DNA from: an uncultured Oscillospiraceae bacterium
GTDB taxonomy: Bacteria > Bacillota > Clostridia > Oscillospirales > Oscillospiraceae
Length of the DNA stretch: 5,718 nucleotides
Assembly (NCBI GenBank): GCA_904398675.1
Contig: CAJFPI010000148.1
Coordinates: 1 to 5,718, forward strand
Direction of reading: 5' to 3'
The position numbers and the translations under genes are program-made. Below, one piece after another: positions 1 to 5,426 of this stretch. The number at the start of each line of letters is the position of its first letter. Within the stretch, counting starts at the first letter, position 1. A model generated the notes under the pieces. The model had not been told where the DNA came from. It did no database searches and was given only the letters and a program-made list of their open reading frames with translations.

Positions 1-558
1 GTCCAGCAGCAGGATGTCCGTGTCCTCCAGGATGAGGCGGCCCAGGTTCACCCGGGTCTTCTCCCCGCCGGAGAGGCTGTCAAAGAGCTGGCCGCGCATT
101 TCCTGGGAAATGGACAGGCCGTTTGCCACCTTTCCCACGGCGGTAGCCGTGTCGTACCCGCCGATGGCCTCAAACTTCTCCGACAGCTCCCCGTACCGGC
201 GCAGCGTGACCTCGCTGCTGTCCCCAGCGGCCATGGCGGCGGTGAGCTGCTCCATCTCCTCCGAGAGCTTTTGGTGGCGGGCAAAGGCGGTGTTCAGCAC
301 GTCCTCCACCGTGTACCCCGCCGGGTACACCGGGATCTGGGAGATGAGGCCGACCCGCCTCCCCTTGGCGATCACCACCTCGCCGCTGTCATAGTCATAC
401 TCCCCGGTGAGGATCTTGAAGAGAGTGGTCTTCCCCGCGCCGTTGCGGCCCAGAAGGCCCACACGCTCCCCCGCCTGGATCTGGAAGGTGATGCCGTCCA
501 GAACGTTTTTCCCGATTTCAAAGGATTTGACCAGTTGGCTTACTGCAATGTCAATCAT
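1..558 (-). CDS. ABC-F family ATP-binding protein, N-terminal part (cut by window edge)
   Basis: My reverse translation from the ATG at 558-556 gives 186 uninterrupted codons, beginning MIDIAVSQLVKSFEIGKN and running off the left edge. The first nucleotide-binding domain is clear: Walker A GRNGAGKTT at residues 37-45, Q-loop Gln74, ABC signature LSGGEKTRV at 162-170, and Walker B DILLLD at 181-186, where the window ends. No membrane segment is visible. The signature followed directly by KTRV, and the KILTGEYDYDSGEVVIAKG stretch after Walker A, are typical of ABC-F proteins. These are soluble tandem-ATPase factors of about 500-650 residues that act on the ribosome as translation factors or in antibiotic protection, rather than as transporters. 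The start overlaps the murF stop in an ATGA, with only a weak GGAG about 14 nt upstream, so translation is probably coupled to murF. The subfamily (Uup, YdiF, EttA or resistance type) cannot be decided without the linker and second domain. Confidence 0.93.
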   Translation of the reverse strand, partial: MIDIAVSQLVKSFEIGKNVLDGITFQIQAGERVGLLGRNGAGKTTLFKILTGEYDYDSGEVVIAKGRRVGLISQIPVYPAGYTVEDVLNTAFARHQKLSEEMEQLTAAMAAGDSSEVTLRRYGELSEKFEAIGGYDTATAVGKVANGLSISQEMRGQLFDSLSGGEKTRVNLGRLILEDTDILLLD

Positions 559-1898
559 AGCTGCTGTAAATACTCCGTGATTCGTTCAAAATGCATGGCG
601 TGGCTGGCCTTGACCAGCAGCACCGTGTCCTTGGTAAACGCCTCCCCAATAGGGCGCAGCGCCTCCTCCACGGTGGCGTACCAGCGCACGTCCATTCCCT
701 TGGCTCCCTCGGCAATGTCCCGAGCCTTCTCGCCCACGGCAAAGAGGACGCCGATGCCCAGCCGCCGGGCCAGCTCCCCCATCTGCCGGTGGCTGGCGGC
801 GGAGACCTTGCCCAGCTCCCCCATGTCCCCCAGCACCGCCACTGTCACCGGCTCCCGGGCAAGGATCTGCAGCGCCGCGGCCATGGACTGGGGGTTGGCG
901 TTGTAGCAGTCGTCCAGAATCACCCGGCTGTGGTCCTTGCGGATCAGGCGCATCCGGGACCCGGCGGGGACATAGTCCCGCACACCGGCGCATATCTCCT
1001 CCCGCTCCATGCCCAGCTCCTCGCCGATGGCTGCCGCCATGGCGGCGGGGTAGATCATGTGCTCCCCCAGCGCCGGGATGGTCAAGTCGTACACGGCTTT
1101 TGCCGTCTTTACTGTACAGCTTACTCCCTTTACTCCCATATCCTCCACATGGGTGATCCGGACGCCGCAGCCCACGCTGCGGCCGCACCGGAGGGTGCGG
1201 AAGGGCAGGCGCAGGGTGCTGAGCATCTCATCGTCGCCGCTGAGGACCGCCAGCCCCTGAGGATTCAAATTTTCGAAAATCTCGCTTTTGGCCTGGAGGA
1301 TGCCGGCCCGGCTGCCCAGAAACTCGATGTGGGCGTCGCCGATATTGGAGATCACCGCAATATCCGGGCGGATCATCTCCCCCAGATATCGGATCTCCCC
1401 GGCGTGGTTCATCCCCGTCTCGATCACCGCCGCCTGGTGCTCCGGCATCAGACCGAAGAGGGTCAGGGGCACGCCGATGTCATTGTTCAGATTCCCCTCC
1501 GTCTGCAGCACCCGGAAACGGCGGCGCAGCACAGCCCCCACCATCTCCTTGGTGGTGGTCTTCCCCACGCTGCCGGTGATCTGGACAAAGGGGATGTCAA
1601 ATTTGCTGCGGTAATGGCTGGCCAGGGCCTTCAGCGCCAGGCGGGTGTCCGCAACCCGGATATAAAACCGCCCACTCTCCAGCCGCGCAGGCAGCTTTTC
1701 GCACAGGCAGCCTGCCGCCCCCTGCTCCAGAGCGGAGCCGATATAGGCGTGGCCGTCAAAGCGCTCTCCTCGCAGGGGGATAAAGAGGCAGCCCTCTGTA
1801 ATTTTCCGGCTGTCAGTGGAGACGGAGGAAACTGCCCCTTCTCCCTGCAGCGTCCCGCCCACCGCATGGGCGATTTCAGCCGCCGTCATCTGCAGCAT
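555..1898 (-). CDS. murF: UDP-N-acetylmuramoyl-tripeptide--D-alanyl-D-alanine ligase MurF
   Basis: This cytoplasmic Mur ligase joins D-Ala-D-Ala to UDP-MurNAc-tripeptide using ATP, giving the UDP-MurNAc-pentapeptide needed for peptidoglycan. It has 447 aa, normal for the family. The N-terminal substrate domain (about 1-100) includes STDSRKITEGCLFIPLRGERFDG (residues 27-49, seen in parts). The central ATPase domain has the P-loop GSVGKTTTK at 109-117, NLNNDIGVP at 136-144, ETGMNHAGEI at 160-169 and SNIGDAHIEFLGS at 184-196. Lys204 in AKSEIF is the expected carbamylated lysine. The C-terminal domain has DDCYNANPQSM at 329-339, GDMGELG at 357-363 and VKASHAM at 429-435. These last motifs separate MurF from MurC, MurD and MurE. 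The start at 1898 has AGGAGAG about 8 nt upstream; an in-frame Met three codons later is a less likely start. The gene begins one base after the ddl stop, so the two are surely co-transcribed. No defects are seen. Confidence 0.97.
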   Translation of the reverse strand: MLQMTAAEIAHAVGGTLQGEGAVSSVSTDSRKITEGCLFIPLRGERFDGHAYIGSALEQGAAGCLCEKLPARLESGRFYIRVADTRLALKALASHYRSKFDIPFVQITGSVGKTTTKEMVGAVLRRRFRVLQTEGNLNNDIGVPLTLFGLMPEHQAAVIETGMNHAGEIRYLGEMIRPDIAVISNIGDAHIEFLGSRAGILQAKSEIFENLNPQGLAVLSGDDEMLSTLRLPFRTLRCGRSVGCGVRITHVEDMGVKGVSCTVKTAKAVYDLTIPALGEHMIYPAAMAAAIGEELGMEREEICAGVRDYVPAGSRMRLIRKDHSRVILDDCYNANPQSMAAALQILAREPVTVAVLGDMGELGKVSAASHRQMGELARRLGIGVLFAVGEKARDIAEGAKGMDVRWYATVEEALRPIGEAFTKDTVLLVKASHAMHFERITEYLQQL

Positions 1899-1899
1899 C

Positions 1900-2961
1900 C
1901 TATTTTCTCTCCTTTCGCGCCGTCAGGGACAGACGAAGAATCTCCTCGCACAGGTCCCCGTAGCTCATCCCCGCCGCGGCAGCCTCCTTGGGGAGGAGGC
2001 TGGCAGGGGTGAGGCCGGGCAGGGTGTTGATTTCCAGGCACCAGAACTGCCCCGCCTCGTCCAGGATGAAATCCGCCCGGGAGTAGACCGACAGCCCCAG
2101 CGCCCGGTGCAGCCGCAGGGCATATTCTCCCGCTGTGCGCTGCTGTTCTTCGGTGATGGGGGCGGGGCACAGCTCCAGGGAGGCGCCGGACTGGTACTTG
2201 GCCACATAGTCAAAATAGGGGCCGGATGTGGGAATGATCTCCACCGCCGGGAGATACCGGTCCCCCAGGACCCCCACCGTCACCTCCCGGCCCCGGAGCT
2301 TTTTCTCCACCACCACATGGTTTCCATAGCGCAGGATCCGCTCCAGTGCTGCCGCCAGCTCCTCCCGGGTGTCCGGCAGGGCCATTCCGATGGAGGAGCC
2401 GCCATTGACGATCTTTACCGCGCAGGGCACCTCCAGCTCCGCCGCCAGGGCGGGGACATCCTCCCTGGTATATGTAATATCCCGCCAGGGGGGCGTGGGA
2501 ACACCGCAGGAGGCCATGATCCGCTTGCTGACAGACTTATCCATGGCCATGCCGCTGCCCAGATACCCCGCGCCGGTGTAGGGGATGCCCAGGAGGTCAA
2601 AGGCGGCCTGGACCCGCCCGTCCTCGCCGCAGGCGCCGTGGAGGCCCAAAAACACCATGTCCGCCATGGCGCAGACTGTCAGCACATCTTTTCCAAATAG
2701 GCTCCCGCTCTTGTCCCGCCGGGCCGCCCGCACTGCCTCCAGATCCGGCTCGCTGGTCTCGATCACAGCGGAGCCGATGCGGCCGTCCGGCGCGTCAAAA
2801 ATATCCTGAAGGTTCCCCTCGTAGTCCTCCAGCCCCAGGAACATATCGATCAAAATGGCCTGATGCCCCCTGCCGCGCAGGGCGCGGCAGATCTCCGCGC
2901 CGGACACCAGGGAGACGTGGCGCTCTGTCACCAGGCCGCCGCTCAGCACAACAATCTTCAT
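1900..2961 (-). CDS. ddl: D-alanine--D-alanine ligase
   Basis: An ATP-grasp enzyme that condenses two D-alanines into the dipeptide MurF then uses; cytoplasmic. I start it at the ATG at 2961 (353 aa, MKIVVLSGG), which fits the family N-terminus. An upstream in-frame ATG at 2985 would add eight residues (MQRRNGGF) encoded inside a hairpin and has no ribosome site at proper spacing. Visible motifs: N-terminal loop GGLVTERHVSL (8-18), HGACGEDGRVQ (108-118), MDKSVSK (140-146), the ATP loop KIVNGGSSIG (183-192), VEK around Glu219, the omega-loop YFDYVAKY (249-256), Arg295, and the metal and substrate site EINTLPG (310-316). The omega-loop tyrosines and lysine argue for D-Ala-D-Ala, not VanA-type D-Ala-D-Lac, specificity (inference). 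Two motifs vary: the usual KP after the beta-strand is KI, and GGxSxEREVSL reads GGLVTERHVSL. The Shine-Dalgarno sequence GGGGGA lies only 3 nt from the ATG and is inside an 11-bp inverted repeat. The gene is followed after one base by murF. Confidence 0.96.
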   Translation of the reverse strand: MKIVVLSGGLVTERHVSLVSGAEICRALRGRGHQAILIDMFLGLEDYEGNLQDIFDAPDGRIGSAVIETSEPDLEAVRAARRDKSGSLFGKDVLTVCAMADMVFLGLHGACGEDGRVQAAFDLLGIPYTGAGYLGSGMAMDKSVSKRIMASCGVPTPPWRDITYTREDVPALAAELEVPCAVKIVNGGSSIGMALPDTREELAAALERILRYGNHVVVEKKLRGREVTVGVLGDRYLPAVEIIPTSGPYFDYVAKYQSGASLELCPAPITEEQQRTAGEYALRLHRALGLSVYSRADFILDEAGQFWCLEINTLPGLTPASLLPKEAAAAGMSYGDLCEEILRLSLTARKERK

Positions 2962-3029
2962 AAATCCCCCATTCCGCCGCTGCATGCGGCGCTGTAGAAA
3001 TCAGCAATCCCCCGGCAGATGGGGGATTT
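2962..3029 (-). promoter_or_regulatory. Inverted repeat sequestering the ddl ribosome binding site
   Basis: On the minus strand ATGGGGGATTT (2972 to 2962) lies directly before the ddl ATG and contains its only Shine-Dalgarno candidate, GGGGGA. It is perfectly complementary over 11 bp to AAATCCCCCAT (3029 to 3019). The same anti-Shine-Dalgarno strand can instead form an 8-bp hairpin, AATCCCCC with GGGGGATT (3028-3021 with 3013-3006), with a 7-nt loop. The two pairings exclude each other because they use the same CCCCC. The 46 nt enclosed by the long stem also hold a GC hairpin, cgccgc/gcggcg at 2975-2980 and 2986-2991. Pairing is seen directly; a role in translation control is inferred. Confidence 0.55.
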
Positions 3030-3038
3030 TCTGCCGTC
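2966..3038 (-). repeat. Structured repeat element, copy B (ddl-proximal)
   Basis: The second of two direct copies. It starts at GACGGCAG (3038 to 3031) and ends at the G-run of the ddl ribosome site. Shared landmarks, in minus-strand order, are GACGGCAG, a C-run, CCGGGGGA, GATTTCT, the hairpin CGCCGC-5 nt-GCGGCG, then AATG and a G-run. By hand alignment it matches copy A at about 58 of 75 columns. The hairpin stems are identical and the loops differ (ATGCA here, AGACA in copy A). The outer arms are perfectly complementary for 11 bp in this copy. Confidence 0.7.
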
Positions 3039-3106
3039 ATCGCCGGTAGGCCCCACAGGGGGCGAGGCGATGGGCAATCCGACGGCTGTATAACCTTCAC
3101 ACAGCC
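3034..3106 (-). repeat. Palindromic linker between the two repeat copies
   Basis: Two stem-loops are seen. The first is ggctgt/acagcc (3084-3089 with 3101-3106), extendable by a G-U and an A-U pair in the minus-strand RNA. The second is a nested structure: catcgcc/ggcgatg (3038-3044 with 3066-3072) enclosing gcccc/ggggc (3050-3054 with 3059-3063) around a 4-nt loop. A further outer pairing gccgtc/gacggc (3033-3038 with 3081-3086) could close the second structure across a bulge, in competition with part of the first hairpin. Nothing here looks coding. Confidence 0.55.
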
Positions 3107-3179
3107 CCTCATTTCGCCGCTGTCTGCGGCGTTGCAGAAATCAATCATCCCCCGGCGAAACGGGGAAACTCCTGCCGTC
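3105..3179 (-). repeat. Structured repeat element, copy A (ddl-distal)
   Basis: The first copy in the direction of transcription, in the same orientation as copy B. It starts at GACGGCAG (3179 to 3172) and ends in a G-run at 3108-3105. The central hairpin is cgccgc/gcggcg (3115-3120 with 3126-3131). The outer arms pair as tttcgccg/cggcgaaa (3112-3119 with 3153-3160) plus cccc/gggg (3105-3108 with 3162-3165). A competing local hairpin, ccccg/cgggg (3150-3154 with 3161-3165), mirrors the alternative fold of copy B. The arms differ in sequence from copy B but remain complementary, so the pairing appears to have been kept through change. Confidence 0.7.
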
Positions 3180-3219
3180 TCCGTCTGAAACTCCCAGGCA
3201 GCGAGCCTCGGCAGCTGAT

Positions 3220-3273
3220 CTGCGGCACACCAAGTCCCTGATCCCCTGTTCAGACCAGTCTGGCGCACCGCAG
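3220..3273 (-). promoter_or_regulatory. 13-bp stem with G-U wobbles at the start of the leader
   Basis: Minus-strand CTGCGGTGCGCCA (3273 to 3261) pairs with TGGTGTGCCGCAG (3232 to 3220) over 13 consecutive positions, ten Watson-Crick and three G-U, around a 28-nt loop. Wobbles in an otherwise perfect helix suggest pairing at the RNA level rather than a protein-binding DNA palindrome. The stem begins about 10-15 nt after the predicted transcription start, where a leader RNA would form its first helix. The loop contains half of the near-palindrome at 3251-3262. Confidence 0.45.
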
Positions 3274-3292
3274 AGATACGCATACAAAATAT

Positions 3293-3321
3293 AGTATAGC
3301 ATTTCCAGGGCAGAAATACAA
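3293..3321 (-). promoter_or_regulatory. Extended -10 sigma-A-type promoter for ddl-murF
   Basis: On the minus strand the -10 is TATACT (3298 to 3293), five of six consensus bases, preceded by TGC, giving the extended -10 form TGnTATAnT. A weak -35, TTGTAT (3321 to 3316), lies 17 bp upstream. An AT-rich run (ATATTTTG) follows, putting the start of transcription near 3283-3286. This is the most AT-rich stretch in a GC-rich window and sits between the ligA terminator and ddl, so it most likely drives ddl, murF and the ABC-F gene. Confidence 0.7.
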
Positions 3322-3336
3322 CTCTTTCCCTGGAAA
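3302..3336. promoter_or_regulatory. 9-bp inverted repeat flanking the -35, possible operator
   Basis: tttccaggg (3302-3310) and ccctggaaa (3328-3336) are perfect inverted copies separated by 17 bp, with centres 26 bp apart. One arm lies in the promoter spacer next to the extended -10 and the other just upstream of the -35, so the -35 sits between them. No U-run follows, which argues against a terminator. The placement is that expected of an operator, but I do not recognise the regulator. Confidence 0.4.
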
Positions 3337-3375
3337 AGAGGCGGGGCGGTCCCCGGCCCTGCCGCTCCCGCCCCG
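3334..3375 (-). terminator. Rho-independent terminator after ligA
   Basis: Ten bases past the ligA stop the minus strand has CGGGGCGG (3375 to 3368) and its perfect complement CCGCCCCG (3349 to 3342), enclosing 18 nt that contain a small inner hairpin (CGGC-AGG-GCCG). The stem is followed after four bases by TTTT (3337 to 3334). The U-run is short, so termination may be partial. It separates ligA from the ddl promoter directly downstream. Confidence 0.7.
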
Positions 3376-3385
3376 TCTTCTTCCA

Positions 3386-5398
3386 TTATTCTTCCGGGGT
3401 ACGCTGTGTTTCCTCAGCCGTCTCCCCTTCCAGCATAGCGGCAAACGCCTCCTCTGTGAGGACAGGGATCTGCAGCTCATTGGCTTTGCGAAGTTTGCTG
3501 CCGGCGTTCTCCCCCGCCACCACATAGGTGGTTTTTTTGGAGACGCTGGAGGCAGCCTTGCCGCCCCGCTCCTCGATCAGCGCCGCAGCCTCCTCCCGGG
3601 TAAAGCGCTCCAGCGCACCGGTGAGCACAAAGGTCATCCCGGCAAAGCGCCGGTCCACCTGTCGCGCCGCGCTCTCCATGGACACCCCAGCCTCCTTCAG
3701 CCGGCCGATCAGATGCTGCCCCTGGCGGCTCCCGATCCACTGGCGGATGTAGCCGGCGGTGATGGCGCCGATATCGTCAATGGCGGTAAGCTCCTCCTCC
3801 GTGGCGGCGGCCAGGGCGTCAAAGCTGCGGAAGTGGACGGCCAAAATTTTTCCCGCCTTCTGCCCCACCTGGCGGATGCCCAGGGCATAGAGCAGCCGCT
3901 CCAGCCCCCTGCTTTTGGACATCTCGATGGCGGCGACAGCGTTGGCCGCGGACTTCTTTCCCATCCGGTCAAGGCTCTCCAGCTGCTCCGCCGTGAGATA
4001 GTAGAGGTCCGCCGCGCTGCGGATCAGCTCCCGGTCAATGAGCTGCTCCATCACCGCCGGGCCCATGCCCTCGATGTCCATGGCGTCCCGGCTGGCAAAG
4101 TGGGTGATGTTCCGCAGCAGCTGGGCGGGACACTCCGCCCCGGTGCACCGGATCGCCGCCCCGTCCTCGTCCCGCTGCACCGGCGCGCCGCACACCGGGC
4201 AGGTGTCCGGCAGGTGGTAGGGGACCGTCCCCTCCGGCCGCAGGGCGCGGACCACCTCCACCACCTCCGGGATGATCTCCCCCGCCTTCTGGATGGTGAC
4301 GGTGTCCCCGATGCGGATATCCTTCTCATCAATAAAGTCCTGGTTGTGGAGGGTGGCCGTGGTGACAGTAGTCCCCGCCAGGCGCACCGGCTCCACCAAC
4401 ACCTTCGGCGTCAGCACCCCGGTGCGGCCCACCTGGACCACAATATCGATCACCCTGGAGTTTTTCCGCTCCGGGGGGTACTTGTAAGCAATGGCCCACC
4501 GGGGGCATTTGGCGGTGGACCCCAGGACCTCCCGGTCAGAGAGGCTGTCCAGCTTGACTACCGCGCCGTCGATCTCAAAGGGGAACTGCTCCCGCTCCTC
4601 CCCCAGGCGGACGATCTCGCCGTTGATCTCCTCCGCCCCGGCCATGCGCCGGGCGGGGATCACCTTGAACTGCTGGCTGCGGAGATAATCCAGGGTCTCC
4701 GTGTGGGTGGAGAAGGTCCGCCCCTCCGCCAGCTGCAGGTTGAACACCGCAATATCCAGCCGCCGCTGGGCACAAATTTTTGGATCCAGCTGCCGGAGGG
4801 AGCCTGCGGCGGCGTTGCGGGGATTGGCCATCAGCGCCTCCCCCCGCACCTCCCGCTGACGGTTCAGCTCCTCAAAGACCGCCTTTGGCATATAGACCTC
4901 CCCCCGGACGATGAGCCGGGGCAGCTTTTCCGGCAGCACCATGGGGATGGAGCGGATGGTCCGGAGATTCTCCGTCACATCCTCGCCGGTCCGTCCGTCG
5001 CCCCGGGTGGCACCCCGGACAAACACACCGTCCCGGTATTCCAGGGCTACAGACAGGCCGTCCACCTTCGGCTCCACACTGTAGGCAGCCTCCGCCACCG
5101 CCTCCCCTGTCTTCTCCAGAAACTCCGACACCTCCCCGGCGTCAAAGACATCCTGCAGGCTCTCCAGGGGGACCGGGTGGACATAGGGGGGAAAATCGCT
5201 CACCGGCGTCCCCCCCACCCGCTGGGTGGGGGAGTCGGGGGTGATCTCCTCCGGGTGGGCCCGCTCCAGCTCCTCCAGGCGGCGGAGCATCCGGTCATAT
5301 TCATAGTCCGGGATGGTGGGCGCGTCCAGCACATAGTAGCGGTAGCCGTGCTCGTTCAGCTCCTCACGGAGCTGCTGCATCTCCTGTCGGTAATCCAT
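3386..5398 (-). CDS. ligA: NAD-dependent DNA ligase LigA
   Basis: The essential bacterial ligase that seals nicks in replication and repair using NAD. It has 670 aa, full length for the family. Domain Ia (about 1-70) has the NMN-site residues YYVLDAPTIPDYEYD at 21-35. The adenylation domain carries the catalytic lysine in EPKVDGLS, Lys111, with TRGDGRTGEDVT at 131-142. The OB fold follows (about 315-395), with VGRTGVLTP at 323-331. Next is a four-cysteine zinc finger (Cys400, Cys403, Cys418, Cys423), helix-hairpin-helix repeats (about 430-560) and a BRCT domain (about 583-655, FAGMTFVLTG). It ends in an acidic tail. The start at 5398 has AGGAG eight bases upstream. It follows yunB by 50 nt with no promoter that I can see between them, so it may share yunB's transcript, although an essential gene probably also has another source. 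All key residues are present. Confidence 0.98.
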   Translation of the reverse strand: MDYRQEMQQLREELNEHGYRYYVLDAPTIPDYEYDRMLRRLEELERAHPEEITPDSPTQRVGGTPVSDFPPYVHPVPLESLQDVFDAGEVSEFLEKTGEAVAEAAYSVEPKVDGLSVALEYRDGVFVRGATRGDGRTGEDVTENLRTIRSIPMVLPEKLPRLIVRGEVYMPKAVFEELNRQREVRGEALMANPRNAAAGSLRQLDPKICAQRRLDIAVFNLQLAEGRTFSTHTETLDYLRSQQFKVIPARRMAGAEEINGEIVRLGEEREQFPFEIDGAVVKLDSLSDREVLGSTAKCPRWAIAYKYPPERKNSRVIDIVVQVGRTGVLTPKVLVEPVRLAGTTVTTATLHNQDFIDEKDIRIGDTVTIQKAGEIIPEVVEVVRALRPEGTVPYHLPDTCPVCGAPVQRDEDGAAIRCTGAECPAQLLRNITHFASRDAMDIEGMGPAVMEQLIDRELIRSAADLYYLTAEQLESLDRMGKKSAANAVAAIEMSKSRGLERLLYALGIRQVGQKAGKILAVHFRSFDALAAATEEELTAIDDIGAITAGYIRQWIGSRQGQHLIGRLKEAGVSMESAARQVDRRFAGMTFVLTGALERFTREEAAALIEERGGKAASSVSKKTTYVVAGENAGSKLRKANELQIPVLTEEAFAAMLEGETAEETQRTPEE

Positions 5399-5426
5399 TC
5401 CTTGCTCTCCTCTCGTCCGAGCCGCC

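Larger units (their letters stand above)
2962..3285 (-). promoter_or_regulatory. Long structured 5' leader of ddl-murF
   Basis: This covers the stretch between the predicted transcription start (about 3283-3286) and the ddl ATG, roughly 320 nt. Read on the minus strand it contains, in order: a 13-bp stem with three G-U wobbles (3220-3273), a first structured element (3105-3179), a linker with two hairpins (3034-3106), and a second copy of the element (2962-3038) that ends at the ddl start and covers its ribosome site. No convincing protein is encoded here, and no oligo-U terminator follows any of the hairpins. It does not match a T-box or another leader class that I recognise. It could be a cis-regulatory RNA or simply transcribed palindromic repeats. 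That it is transcribed is an inference from the promoter placement. Confidence 0.55.

Noticed and set aside
591..2012. A 473-codon plus-strand open frame antisense to murF
   Set aside because: Same reasoning: it mirrors a confident MurF, has a low-complexity composition and shows no motif.
1900..2961. VanA-like D-Ala-D-Lac ligase and glycopeptide resistance cluster
   Set aside because: The omega-loop YFDYVAKY is of D-Ala-D-Ala type, and no vanH, vanX or vanRS-like neighbour is present in the window.
2958..2972. Four-codon open frame (Met-Gly-Asp-Leu-stop) overlapping the ddl ATG as ATGA
   Set aside because: It could in principle couple translation to ddl, but there is no spaced ribosome site before it and such tiny frames are common by chance.
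2962..2985. Upstream in-frame ATG at 2985 as the ddl start
   Set aside because: The extra residues MQRRNGGF do not fit the family N-terminus, the ATG sits in a hairpin loop, and there is no ribosome site at proper distance.
3084..3110. Second promoter with TATACA as -10 in the linker
   Set aside because: No acceptable -35 lies 16-18 bp upstream, and the sequence is better explained as one arm of the GGCTGTGT hairpin.
2966..3179. CRISPR array
   Set aside because: There are only two diverged copies of about 75 nt with a structured linker; repeat length, number and divergence do not fit CRISPR.
2795..3283. A 162-codon minus-strand open frame covering the leader and the start of ddl in another frame
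   Set aside because: Its ATG is at or next to the predicted transcription start with no ribosome site. It runs through the palindromic repeats and then over ddl out of frame, and shows no protein-like features.
2962..3285. T-box or other known riboswitch ahead of ddl
   Set aside because: I looked for the T-box consensus and an antiterminator/terminator pair with a U-run and found neither. No other leader class was recognisable by eye.
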